DNA of 64,000 bases from Sabethes cyaneus (GCF_943734655.1 NC_071355.1:243993183-244057182), one strand, 5' to 3'; shown: positions 34,531 to 44,551, counted from the stretch's first letter. Program-made: numbers and translations. Notes: generated by a model not told the origin, from the sequence alone.

Positions 34531-34889
34531 CTGGCAGTACGAACAAAGCATTAAGTGTAGTTACTTGCCTGTTTTCGTCACAACTGCTAAAAATCAATTG
34601 ATAAAGAATGGCGGTACATAGGTGGATTCATCGCCAGTTGGCTGGGTAATTGCTATAATCAGTTAATTTTTTATCCATATATTATGTTCCAAAATTATTA
34701 AATGTCATCATTTATTTGCGCTATATATAGTACATGCTCAAACGAAAATGTAGTAATTTTTGGGTAATTTTGATTTAGTGATTAGCGAAATTTTTGCTAA
34801 TCTGAGTTTATCAATTAGCGTTTAGCGATTGGCGAGCTAATCTTTTCGGTTTGCGACGCTAAATTTTCGGTTGGCGGTGCCCACCACTG

Positions 34890-35640
34890 TTTATTACTAT
34901 CATTGTACATCACAAGCATGGAAAAATTCCTGTATCTCACCGTTTTATAAAAACTCCGTGTGTCGTTGCTGGCGTATCGCTCCTCTGCGCCGGCGAGCAC
35001 GTGCTCCTCGTACTCGCGTTTTTTGGATGATGGGTTCTTTTTTCCGCAGCTCTAGTCTCCCTGTACCTCTCTCCGTTTTGACGCGTTTCCACAATGAGCA
35101 TGCGACTCCTGATCTGGTTCTTTTCATCTGTCACTCAGCATCAAACCAGCTGTTACGCTGTCTTCCAGCCGTCGTGCCTACCACCTCTCTCGAAGCTGTT
35201 TCGATGGCACCATGGATATTCCTCCACAGCTCATTTATATCTCCTTCTACCTGCTGTTCAGCGATTCGTTGATCCAGCTTCCTGGCGTACTCCACTGCCA
35301 CGTCGTCTGCCGTCAACCGCTGGATGTTGAAACGAAGCGTCCTCACAGTGCGAGCCTTCGCCGTGTTCGACAGTCTTACGCGAGTCTTACACACTACGAG
35401 ATAGTGGTCAGAGTCGATATTTGATCCCCGAAAAGACCGTACATCGATAACATCCGAAAAGTGTCGATTGTCAATCAAGACATGATCGATCTGAGAGCTA
35501 GAGTCTCCATTTGGATTCCTCCAGGTGTGTTTCCGAATATTCAAACGTGGAAAGTAGGTGCTACAGATGGCCATTCCTCTGACCGCGGCAAAATTTATGA
35601 GCCTCAGACCGTTACCATTGATCGACAGATAAAGGCTATG
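34890..35640 (-). pseudogene. LINE endonuclease C-terminal part and linker
   Basis: Minus-strand frame from about 35640: GLRLINFAAVRGMAICSTYF, RKHTWRNPNGDSSSQIDHVL, then DVRSFRGSNIDSDHYLVVCK. The S-x-Q/IDHVL and NIDSDHYLV blocks are the C-terminal catalytic motifs of apurinic-type LINE endonucleases (D and SDH residues retained). The frame continues through a helical linker (TADDVAVEYARKLDQRIAEQ) to RNSWFDAE at 35131, beyond which the frame changes. This is the longest uninterrupted coding block of the element. Confidence 0.85.
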
Positions 35641-37379
35641 TCTTCCAATGACGGGGGGCTCCGTAAGTCCGTAGCCGCAAGGTTACCGAGTCTGCTTTGA
35701 CAAGCGAGTGGTCGTGGGTTCGAATCTTAGTAGAATCAAGCCATTCGATGCCAAGTGACTTTAGCATGGGTTTATTCTCAGGCCCCTCCATTTACCCTTC
35801 CTTCGTGCTGAATTCTGTATTTACCCTCTGAAGCCTTTTGACAGTGCAAATGTCCCTCATATAGTTAACCGTTATGTGTGCAACAGGGTACCCGGGTACC
35901 TTTTCAGTTTTAAAATAGTTATAACTCATTCAATTTAAAACATACGTCATTGAAATTTTGCGACATTGTAAAACTCGTTGATCTTAAGTTATTGCGGTTT
36001 TTTGGTGCATATCCATAAAGGAGATTAGCAATGAGAGGCACTTGAATTTTTTTATTACGTAGGAGGGCGACAAGGGTACCCGGGTACCCATGATTTGCTA
36101 TGTTCATGACTTTGGCTATCTTGAACCGATTTGGATGAAACCAGTGGATTTGATTCGTACATTTATCTAGTTTTGATTAGATAAAGCATTTGGCCATCAA
36201 ATGATATGTAGTTCCCGGGAATCGATAATTCCGGAGCAACGTCCGGTAAAACGTAGGAAGCCGCTTGTTTTGAAAGAATATCAGCTTTCAGCGAATCTAT
36301 AAGCTTTGAACTTGACATTGTGGACCCTTTTTTCATCTTATTATATAAATTGGTGACTTTAGATCGCATTGGCCATTCCAGAATTGGGTTCCTGTAGGGT
36401 TATAGATGGCCAGTTGGGTACATAACCCAATACTAGAATTGGTTTAGCGGATCTCTTAGATGTTTTGAACTGATATGGCCAGTTTAGTTAGTACTTATTA
36501 ATAATTTCGGAATTGATTCCAAATGTATAACGGATGGTTCTACGTTTTGAACTGATCTGATAATGCTAAGCATTATCTTGAATCCTGCGGTATCATCTGT
36601 GACCCCGTAGAAACCATTTTCGAAATAACCAATCAAAATACATCGAAATGTAAAAAATATCACCTACCGAACTAATTCCAAGAACTTTGATACCCATATT
36701 GCTAGGTTTTACTTCCAATCCTAGACTGGCCACCCATGACCCCACAGGAACCTACTCCGGAATGGCCAACCTGATTCATCTCATTACATGAAATAGTTCA
36801 TTGTATGAATTTTTAGAGTTTTTAAATTCGCATGACTGATTTTTCTGCAATACAATCAGTTCTCTATCCCACAGCGGACACTCTGTCGGAATTCCGGATT
36901 TTCGGGCCCCGTATGTCTTTTAATGGCCAAACGGCCGAATGATTCAAAACTAGATAAATTAACGAATCAAATGACACCTATTTCATCAAAATCGGTTTAA
37001 AATTGTTGATGTTATAACAATATCAATTGTGGGTACCCGGGTACCCTTGTCGCCCTGCTAAAGGTGTTTTTTTTGTCGCACACATAACGGTTAAGTGTAC
37101 TGGTCAGAGGTACGAATGAGTCCTCGCCAAGGACGACTGTAATATGGGATAGTGCTGGCAGCGAGGAATAAGTGGGTAAAGTAGACCAAGCTTTGAAGGA
37201 AGGGTATAAACCCCAATACACGCAAGCACGCATAAAAAATTCAATAAGCATATCGCTCACTCAATAGCGATTATAGCAAAAAGAAATGCAGTGCAGGTCA
37301 TACAGCAAACACCCGGGCGCTATAACAATAGATCAACTATACTGGTCCACACAAGGAAAAAAAATGTCTTCCAATGACT
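35641..37379 (+). mobile_element. tRNA-derived SINE (family S2), copy 1, with 15-bp target duplication
   Basis: ATGTCTTCCAATGAC precedes the element (about 35639-35653) and follows it after an A-rich tail (about 37364-37378). The head reads GGGGGCTCCGTAAGTCCGTA; TAGCCGCAAGG resembles a pol III A box and GTGGGTTCGAATCTTAG is a good B box. Without the TTAA insertion at 35869-37090 it would be ~490 bp. Copy 2 lies at 51015-51495 on the minus strand. The target duplication is LINE sequence, proving insertion into it. Confidence 0.85.
35869..37090. mobile_element. 1.2-kb TTAA element (piggyBac-type ends) inside the SINE
   Basis: TTAA at 35865-35868 and 37091-37094. Perfect 13-bp terminal inverted repeats CCGTTATGTGTGC and GCACACATAACGG. 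The second SINE copy has a single TTAA here (TATATTTAAGTGTAC), confirming the empty site. A palindrome GGGTACCCGGGTACC(C) occurs near the left end (35886), internally (36074-36089) and near the right end (37031-37046). No transposase frame; a 68-residue minus-strand frame at 36369-36163 has no recognisable motif. Non-autonomous. Confidence 0.85.
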
Positions 37380-37509
37380 GGACAGAAGAATTTCTCCCCC
37401 CGATCTGCGCATTTGGATCTCCGATTATGTCACGTCGTGTTTTAGGCACTCTCCATAGGTCATCTCGACCCTATCGTAGAACTCGGGCCCCCCTAGTTCC
37501 GCCAATGCT
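37376..37509 (-). pseudogene. LINE endonuclease middle part
   Basis: Reading the minus strand: GPEFYDRVEMTYGECLKHDV and then, with a frame slip, NAQIGGEKFFCPVIGRHSLY, which is the (G)D(M/F)NAQ-G block of the endonuclease. It continues into 35640 across the SINE, and into 40890 across the Tc1-like element. Confidence 0.7.
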
Positions 37510-38077
37510 TACAGTACTGGACAAAATAAAGTACGCACTTACCACATCTTGAAACTTTCATGCTTTTCTCATTATTTATAGTAGATAACTATTCAAAGTG
37601 ATCGAACAAAAATTAGCTTTATAGATGTACTTTCAGAAGATGTTTTATACAGAGGCTTTATACTCCAGAGGTTTGTCCATATATTTTTGAGCAAATTTAA
37701 GACGTTTGATCCTATACAAATTAATATTACTTAAAAACAAATATTGAATATGAAATAAACAAACCTGTAACATCTCGGATAAATGGCCTTCGTTGAGCAA
37801 ATCCATTTTTAAATCCCATTTCCTTCAGTCTTCGACGAACAGTTCGTTCGGAAATATTTAAGTTCGTATTTTCTCGGATTACTCGGCTGGTAGAGAACGG
37901 ATCTTTAGCCACTTTTCGACGAATCAGGCGATCATCACTGGTTGTAGTCCTCCGCTTTCTTCCTCTTTCAGTCCGGTCTTTCACGCTTCCAAGTTCCTCA
38001 TATTTTTTCAAAGTTTTTCGTACTCATGCCTCACTAATTTCATATCTTCGAGCAATTTCTCTATTCGAGAAACCTTC

Positions 38078-38377
38078 TGTAGTATCCGTCAGTGTAAGTC
38101 ACTGTTAACCGAACCTTTCGGACGACAGAGCAACAACAACCGATAAAGTCTACGTTCGTCCAAAAACTGACTTTTTGCTTAGAGCATAATATAACATGCC
38201 CCAGTATGCGTAAGTCTCATATTGAACGATTTCTTGATTTCTCTCTGTTTCCCTCATCGTTCGTACGATGAATTCTCGCAACACATGCGAGAGACTTTCA
38301 GTTACACTGAAGCAAATAATTCAGTTTAATCAGATTTATTTTTACGTTGATTCATCTAACTCGGTACATTCCCTACA
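38078..38377 (-). repeat. LTR (3' LTR in element orientation)
   Basis: 300 bp, TG...CA ends, matches 40230-40529 exactly on reading. It is preceded in element sense by the purine-rich tract at 38378-38395. Confidence 0.95.
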
Positions 38378-38399
38378 TTCACCCTCTTTTCTACTCCAT

Positions 38400-39700
38400 T
38401 GAAAAATTATCTTAAAAAGTTTCATTATCATCATCGTTGTCATTTTCGTCATCATCGCTATAATTTACGTCATCACCATCATTATTCTCGTTATTAACGG
38501 GAAACTAGCAGTCATTACGTTTTCGTCAGAGAGCTCAATTTCGGAAGCAGTTTTTGGACTCAAAAGCGGAGTTCTGATTGTAAAATCTAAATACTGCATT
38601 CTTCTTGCCAAACTGAACACAGCGAATAGATTTTCATGAACAGAATTTTTGTTTCAAACAAAAAAACTGCTTTTGAAATTGGCAGAATCGATGACTGCTA
38701 ATTTCACCTTAACATCATTATATTTGTCATTACTATCATTTTTGTCATACCTATCATTTTCATAATTAGTTATCATCATTTTCGTCATTTCCATCTTTCT
38801 CGTCATTTTCATCATCATCTTCATCGTATTCGTCATCACCTTCGTTATATTCGTCATTGTAATTTATTTTTTTTCCTTTACAATTTTCATCATTACCATC
38901 GATTTTGTCATTGCCATCTTAATTTCCGTAGTTTCCATCATTATTCCCATTTTTATTTTCATCGTTTCCATCATCGTTTTCGTCATTTCCATCAGCATTT
39001 TCATCATGACCATTTTCATTTTCGTTATCATCATCATTTTCCTCATTATTTTGATTTTTGTCAATTCCATCGTTATTTTCGTCACTACCAACATCGTTTT
39101 TTGACATTACCATCATAATTTTTTCATCACCATCTTTAATTTCATCATTCTCGTCACCACCTACATCGTATTTATCACCTTTAATTCGTCATTATCATCT
39201 TCGTTACCATTAAAATTCTGGTCTTTACCGTTTCCGTTTTTGTCGTTTCCATCTTCATTTTCGTCATTATCATCATCATTTCCGTCACTACCATCATTAT
39301 TTTCATCATCATTTTCGTCATTTCTATCATCATTTTCGTTAACACATTTTATCGTATTCGTCATCCCCTTCATCATCTTCGTAAATATAATCATCATTTT
39401 CGTCATTTCAATCATCATATTCGACATCGCCTTCATCGTATTCGTCATCACTTTCATTATATTCGTCATTATCAACTTTATTCTCGTCATTATCATTTCC
39501 GTCATTTCCATAATCATTTGCAACATTTTCGTTTCCATTACAATTTTCGTTATTACCATCATTACCATATTCATCATCTCCATCATTTTCATAATTATCA
39601 TAATCATTTTCAACATTCCATTATAATTTTCATTTCCTTTATCGCCATTTACATTTCTATTTTCGATATCATCGTTTTCGCTACAAACTCATGCCACAAT
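38400..39700. repeat. Degenerate TTTTCGTCATTACCATCAT repeat
   Basis: About 1.3 kb built from CAT, CGTCATT and ACCATCATTTT words on the plus strand (ATGATGG / AATGACGAAAATG on the minus strand), interior of the LTR element. It yields M/K/T- or N/D/E-rich frames on the minus strand and I/F-rich frames on the plus strand; none is considered a gene. An inverted pair, AACTAGCAGTCAT and ATGACTGCTAATT, lies at about 38505 and 38690. Confidence 0.85.
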
Positions 39701-39818
39701 GTGTTGTGAAAATCAAGCTTTAGTTGCCAATATCTAAATTACACTGTATTTCGTCCTTTTCATTTCGATACTCAGAAAAAACTGGCAAAAAGACGCACAC
39801 AACCAAGAAAGTTCCTCT

Positions 39819-40090
39819 CAATGGAGCTATCGCACACAAGCGATTCAAACGCACACGAGCGATTTTCAACAGCCCTCCCAGAGGCGTTCAATATACGCAT
39901 ACCAACGTATTTAAATAAAGTAAGACGCGCCCAAGCGAATTACTATAAGTCCCGCTCAGAGGAGATATCGCACTCAAGCGATTCAAACGCACACGAGCGT
40001 TTTTAATAGCCCTCCCAGAGGCGTTCAATCTACGCATACCAGCGTATTTCAATAAATTATTCTGCCTTCTCAGAGGCGCACGAAGCATGC
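39819..40090 (-). repeat. 139-bp tandem repeat in LTR-element leader
   Basis: ATCGCACACAAGCGATTCAA near 39828 recurs as ATCGCACTCAAGCGATTCAA near 39967, each followed by CGCACACGAGCG, CCCTCCCAGAGGCGTTCAAT and ACGCATACCA(A/G)CGTATTT. Each unit contains several short self-complementary words (GCG...CGC, ACGCATACCAGCGT). In the element's sense it follows the primer-binding site, where packaging or dimerisation signals normally lie; that role is inference. Confidence 0.75.
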
Positions 40091-40229
40091 GTAAACAAAC
40101 CAAACAGACGCGCACAAACGTCTTTCGTTCCGTTTCAAACAGGCGTTTGCCAGACGCCACCAATTATTCACTGAATAATTTAACCAGAAACTATACTCAC
40201 TCTTTGGGAGCATTTTCCTTCTGCGCCAA

Positions 40230-40529
40230 TGTAGTATCCGTCAGTGTAAGTCACTGTTAACCGAACCTTTCGGACGACAGAGCAACAACAACCGATAAAG
40301 TCTACGTTCGTCCAAAAACTGACTTTTTGCTTAGAGCATAATATAACATGCCCCAGTATGCGTAAGTCTCATATTGAACGATTTCTTGATTTCTCTCTGT
40401 TTCCCTCATCGTTCGTACGATGAATTCTCGCAACACATGCGAGAGACTTTCAGTTACACTGAAGCAAATAATTCAGTTTAATCAGATTTATTTTTACGTT
40501 GATTCATCTAACTCGGTACATTCCCTACA
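40230..40529 (-). repeat. LTR (5' LTR in element orientation)
   Basis: 300 bp, same sequence as 38078-38377, followed on the plus strand by the duplicated CCTTC. On the minus strand it ends ...GATACTACA directly before the putative primer-binding site. Confidence 0.95.
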
Positions 40530-40889
40530 CCTTCCTTACGATTTTTAACGATAAGTTTACGGATATCTTCACAAATTTGCTTTTTTGACATCGTACCAGA
40601 TAAAAACGCGCACCAGTAATGAAAAATCAATCACAAACAATTTGTTTTGACACTTTGCTGCAGTGTGATGGCGAGGAAACTATTCGTATGCAGTAGGCGG
40701 CGTTGTGCAGTCATTATGTTAGTAGTGCGTACTTTATGACCAACTAAAAATTGACTTTTTCTAGAACTATACAATAGCTTGATCAAAATTTGTCCAAATA
40801 TACCGAGTTCATATGTTTGACAATAAAAAAGATACCGCGTGTTATATAGTATGAGAGCGGGTGCGTACTTTATATTGTCCAGTACTGTA

Positions 40890-41080
40890 TACGCTAATCT
40901 ACGGGCCTCCGCCGGATAACTTGTTGCTTTTGCTTTCCAAACACTACGAAACCGACACCATATTCTGCTTTTCTGCCGCAACTGTAGTAGATGTGGTACA
41001 TGAAGTACATGAGTGTTTCGCAGTACAGCTATAAAGCAGGAAAAACTTTTAAATCTTTTATATTCAAACTCATGTACCAA
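40890..41080 (-). pseudogene. LINE endonuclease N-part
   Basis: On the minus strand YYSCGRKAEYGVGFVVFGKQ leads into VIRRRPVD, corresponding to the YYSGH...GTGFIV...PI-SRI segment of the same endonuclease family. The frame ends at the Tc1-like insertion (TA at 40888). Upstream, from about 41080, no further LINE similarity is seen. Confidence 0.6.
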
Positions 41081-41145
41081 CTACTACCCTCCATGACCGT
41101 AAAATGTACACTCCTAAAAACAGAACGAATGACAAAATGATGTTA

Positions 41146-41186
41146 CCCCTTGAAAAAAGACACCAACAAGGTGTCGAAACGTCGGG
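41146..41186 (+). ncRNA. Degenerate hammerhead-like motif of another type (H5)
   Basis: CCC, CTTGAAAAAA (CTGATGAA expected), perfect 6-bp stem GACACC/GGTGTC with loop AACAA, then GAAAC, GTC and GGG pairing with CCC. The arrangement, with a stem III of only one or two pairs, resembles hammerheads reported in Penelope-like retroelements. The core is damaged, so activity is unlikely. No Penelope reverse transcriptase is visible nearby. Confidence 0.35.
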
Positions 41187-42102
41187 AAAATATCAAACTT
41201 CAGTCTTGATAAATTTCTCCGAGGACTGCCCTACCAAATATTAACAATTACAATTGAATCCAGTCGATAAAAAACACAATTTATACATTACTCGTTTCCT
41301 TGTTCCTTGCGTGCCCTATACCAATTGTTCCATCCTATGTTTCCTTATTCGTTGTAAGTGGTAGGTGAGAGTTTCAGTATACTACCTTACCGCGGTTGCG
41401 GTACGTACATTCCGCTGATGGGTCTGCCATCTTAGGCGTAGCTTTCGGCATACCGCATTTCATAATCAGCCGCTCGCTCCGAGACAGACGCTGTGTGAGC
41501 CGCCCCTTATCTAGGGTACAGGCGTTCAAGTACGCACATCCTAGCTTAGCTGCTCCAGTATGTACAAGAAGCATTTCCAGGTAAGGCCATCAATCGTCAT
41601 CATTTGACTTAGATCTGCGTGGAGGCCCTAGGTTGGAGCTTGAGAGAACCGGAGCTATGTTTGACGCTCCTTCCAAGTAACTCTCCCCATTTCATACTCC
41701 CGATTGAGGGATACTGGCCCATTTTGAAGGGCAAATAAAAGAGGAAGGATGAAACGCAAGGAATTCAAGAGAAAATGGGATTTGGCTGCCAAAACAGCTG
41801 GTGCAAAAAATAACAAATAGAAATTTTTAATCACGCAAAAAAAATTAACATTTTTAGGAATTTTTGTTTAAAGTTTAATCGTGAAACCCGAATTTATTCT
41901 TGCTTTTGATATGTACGTTGTTATTTTTCATGCAAAAACCTTCCAAAATAGAGTCAAAACCGAAAACAAAATTTTGCAGTTTTTCGGAAGCTACATTATT
42001 TGTACTTCCATTTTTGTTTCGTGCTAGAAGCGTTAACATTTCGTGCACTCTTTTTTCGAGTTCTTTAGGCTGTAAAACCCACAAATAATTGATTTTATAC
42101 AA
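41187..42102. other. Unique interval with a dispersed CACGTGG-type repeat
   Basis: 41610-41705 is an inverse, diverged copy of a ~100-130-bp repeat (TATGAAATGGGGAAGGT ... CTACCTAGCGCCTCCACGTG) also present at 50085-50200 and 51705-51800. The remaining sequence shows no gene. Confidence 0.45.
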
Positions 42103-42222
42103 AAAATCAGAGGGGTTGTGTACAAGACACGACAGCATATATAGGTGACGCAGGACTACGTAAGTGTCTTTGTAGTGATAGTAGCATGTACTCATGCTTG
42201 TAATCATTCGATTCTTGATGTA

Positions 42223-43607
42223 GGGGAAACAAGGGAGACTTGATCCCCATTTTGTTTTATGTATATTTCTCAAAAGTCCACTAGAACAAAACCCTGGGTT
42301 TTCAATTTTTCGACAGTTTACAATACAGCTTACTGCCTACAATTTATCAGTTAGTGATACGTAGCGCTAATCAAAAGATATGGGATATTTTGGAAAGTAC
42401 AGAAAATTGTACATATTCAAAATATGCGGGAGACTTGATCCCCAGTTTAGGCACAATTGATCCATTTGCAAATATATATTTTTAAAGCTCAACTTTCATT
42501 TGGAAGTTTTATTAAAATAGGCCTAGTTCATGTAGTATCATTATTTAGTGTACAACAGCTTAATTCAAAAATATAAAAAGTATTTAGAAATCGTTAAGTC
42601 CATCGATCTGTAAAAGTATAGCTTTGGACATATTTTATAATCTGCGACGAGAACTTTTTCGTTGGGTTTGAATTTTCGAAGCATTATATTTTTCCTGTTT
42701 AATAATCAGAGCAGCCTCCAGCTTCAATTTCGTTAGTGCATCTGTAAGGATGTGTATCTCCTCGTTTTCCTACTCTTCGCATATTTTTACGTGGCGATGC
42801 CTTTGGAAATGGTTTTATATCTACAGGTGTTTAGATAATTGTATTGTTCGGAATCATCGGGTACCAATGATTAATAGAATTCTTCAAAGAAGATGAGTTG
42901 TTTTGTTTAGATAAATACTTCGGTCCGAGCGGTCTTTCTTCTTCCTTGTAAAATGCACGGGTTGCTCCTCCATAGTCCGGTTGCTAAATGATCTTTTCAG
43001 AAGCATTTTTTCGTTTTCTCACATATCGCTTAAGTGTCATTACATTCAAGTTGAACATTTTTGCAGTCATTCTGACCGGATCTCCGGACTATTCGTGATT
43101 TTTACATGACGAATGTTTACGATATGAAGAATTGTTCACTTTATTATTTACGACATAACGGATTCCAAGCTCTTCAGTTCCTAATAAAAGGATCAAGTGT
43201 CACTGAAATTATGTGGATCAAGTGTACCTGTCGTAGTAAGTTTTACTGAAAATTAATTTTGTAAAATATATACAAGTTTTATTGCAAAATGTATATAGTA
43301 TCAATGAATACACATGTTTAGCTAATTTTTTGTTTGAAAAGCAATTAAAAAATTTCAAGACAGTTCTCCGTAGCCAAAAAGTTGGACTTCACTAAAAAAA
43401 GAAGTATAGAGAATTATTCCGTTGCAAATCTTATTATATTATATTTTCCTTGCAATGTAAAAATTTATTACATTTTTGTTTTGCAATTTTGTTACTTGAA
43501 TGAAATGTACAACTTTATTTTTTTCTGCATAAAAAAAAACATTGTATTTACTGAGAAACAATGAATGGATCAAGTGTCCCAAGGGATCAAGTCTACCTGG
43601 TCTCCCC
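42223..43607 (-). mobile_element. pogo-like transposon relic, TA duplication
   Basis: Left end GGGGAAACAAGGGAGACTTG, right end the inverse of GGGGAGACCAGGTAGACTTG, both continuing ATCCC. TA is duplicated at 42221-42222 and 43608-43609; the empty site CATGTATACATG is seen in copies 1 and 2. Length 1,385 bp. GATCAAGTGT(C/A)(A/C)C words recur internally. The minus strand holds pieces of a transposase but no complete frame. Confidence 0.8.
42640..43095 (-). pseudogene. pogo-like transposase remnants
   Basis: Near 43070-43010 on the minus strand: TAKMFNLNVMTLKRYVRKRK, which fits the psq/CENP-B-type helix-turn-helix that opens pogo transposases (AAxxFxINxxTLxRxVxK pattern). Further on are GATRAFYKEEERPLGPKYLS and, near 42700, LEAALIIKQEKYNASKIQTQ followed by basic residues, as in pogo C-termini. 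The DDE catalytic core between them is missing. Identification is by pattern recall and should be searched. Confidence 0.55.
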
Positions 43608-44551
43608 TATACATGCTATATGCAACATATATACATGTTACATGCGTTGTATGTAACATTTATCAAAGTAGTAACATTGCATACGTTCAATTCTCAAAAG
43701 ATTGTACATTTGAAAACAATTTAACAAAATCAAGAACACAAACTATTGCTTTCCTGCTACCTTACTGAAATTAAAGATTGTTTTTATTACCCACGGTTCC
43801 CCACGTTGAAGGGATTTTACCTATTCAATCCTATTTTATCAACAGCACATCTTTTCACTACACTTCTAATGAAACGGCAAGCATGCGTATTCATACAGAG
43901 TCGTATTATAACCGAACACTACAACTGTAGTACATTTTTCCAACAGAGATATCAAATTCGCCGAGGTTTAATCGTCTCGCAGTAAAGAATTTGCGGTCTG
44001 TTGGGACAATGAACTTGTGTCATTTTTTCTGGCACACTTCCCTAACACAGACATCAAATTGGACTAGGTTTAATCGCGTTCGTAAGAAATTTGTTGGCAC
44101 GAGGGGGCTTTGTCACTCTTTCTGGCATACTTCCCAAACAAGGACATCAAAATGGTCTAGGTTTAACCGCGGTGTTAAGAAATCTTGTTGAAATGAGGAA
44201 ACTTTGTCACTTGTTTTGGCTTACTTCCCAAGCACAGATATCAAATTGGTATAAGTTTAGATCATCGTAAAGAATCTTCCAACCAATCACAAAGCGAGAA
44301 TTCTGGTACAACATAGGTACATTATTTTCAATTTTTCAATAGTTCAACATCAAGAATCCACACTTTTCTTCATTTGGGTCAATTCTTAGAAGATTTTCCG
44401 ATCGATTGGTGTAAGAATATTGAAAATCGATCGGAAACCCGCTGAGCTATTAGCGCTCAAAACCTTTCATTTTTCGTGACGCTCGCATTTTTCGATTTTT
44501 TGGAATGACACCCTATCTCAAAACTTACCGTAAGACGTAGTCCTACGTCAA

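Larger units (their letters stand above)
32397..34889. mobile_element. 2.5-kb insertion with hAT-like, TAGCG-rich ends
   Basis: It separates two LINE segments that belong together (MYNDSNK side at 34890 and LLTDK side at 32396). The right end, read inward on the minus strand, is CAGTGGTGGGCACCGCC; the left end is a weaker GTTGGGCACATTTTCGC. Both ends then carry TTAGCGACGCTAAATTxxxG repeats in inverted order. CAGTGGTGGGC is a common end of hAT-type MITEs. I could not find a convincing 8-bp target duplication. The interior has no hAT transposase but includes a mariner-type fragment at 34255-34530. Confidence 0.6.
38078..40529 (-). mobile_element. Non-coding LTR retrotransposon (LARD/TRIM-like), young
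   Basis: Two 300-bp LTRs (38078-38377, 40230-40529) begin TGTAG and end CTACA, and I found no difference between them. The target duplication CCTTC is at 38073-38077 and 40530-40534. Orientation is minus: next to the 40230 LTR the minus strand reads T-TGGCGCAGAAGGAA, a plausible tRNA primer-binding site, and before the other LTR it reads AGAAAAGAGGGTGAA, a polypurine tract. The 1.85-kb interior has no gag or pol, only a 139-bp tandem repeat and a ~1.3-kb degenerate simple repeat. It must depend on an autonomous relative for mobility. Confidence 0.92.
37729..40591 (-). pseudogene. Tc1-like transposase N-terminal domain, split by the LTR element
   Basis: ATG at 40591 (MSKKQICEDIRKLIVKNRK). The frame is interrupted at the CCTTC duplication, then resumes at 38077 (FSNREIARRYEISEA), has one in-frame TGA, and continues KTLKKYEELGSVKDR, then the GRKRR hook between the two helix-turn-helix units. 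ISERTVRRRLKEMGF and FAQRRPFI follow, ending at 37729. This is the bipartite paired-like DNA-binding region of Tc1 transposases. No catalytic D, D or E residues remain. Confidence 0.85.
37512..40887 (-). mobile_element. Tc1-like transposon, internally deleted and invaded by an LTR element
   Basis: TA at 37510-37511 and 40888-40889. Terminal inverted repeats CAGTACTGGACAAAATAAAG / complement of CTTTATATTGTCCAGTACTG, then TACGCAC on both sides. Removing the LTR element and one target duplication leaves ~919 bp. The minus strand encodes only the N-terminal DNA-binding part of the transposase; the DDE catalytic domain is missing. It sits within the LINE endonuclease. Confidence 0.9.
31480..41080 (-). 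mobile_element. Degenerate non-LTR retrotransposon interrupted by nested insertions
   Basis: Minus-strand order: endonuclease N-part (41080-40890), Tc1-like insertion, endonuclease middle (37509-37376), SINE insertion, endonuclease C-part and linker (35640-34890), hAT-ended insertion, reverse transcriptase (32396 to about 31480). Removing the insertions leaves roughly 2.1 kb of continuous, strongly mutated LINE sequence in the expected order. Stops and frameshifts are frequent, so it is inactive. The clade is not assigned. The 5' start and 3' tail were not found; the limits are approximate. Confidence 0.8.
42145..44551. mobile_element. Dispersed DNA element, copy 3, interrupted
   Basis: Same ends as copies at 1588 and 5775 (GTGACGCAGGACTACG; AGACGTAGTCCTACGTCA), with flanking similarity from about 42103. 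It is split after 42222 by a pogo-like insertion; the element resumes at 43608 with TATACATGCTATATGC. Since its neighbours differ from copies 1 and 2, this copy is an independent insertion rather than part of their segmental duplication. Confidence 0.7.

Noticed and set aside
35650..35740. tRNA gene at the head of the S2 repeat
   Set aside because: A and B boxes are present, but the acceptor stem does not close, and the 15-bp target duplication with A-rich tail shows a SINE.
38654..39626. M/K/T-rich, N/D/E-rich and I/F-rich frames
   Set aside because: Products of the degenerate CATCATTTTCGTCATT repeat inside the LTR element, open on both strands.
38073..40534. CRISPR array or other prokaryotic repeat-spacer structure
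   Set aside because: Repeats here and elsewhere are LTRs, tandem satellites or inverted transposon copies; none has regular short repeats separated by unique spacers.
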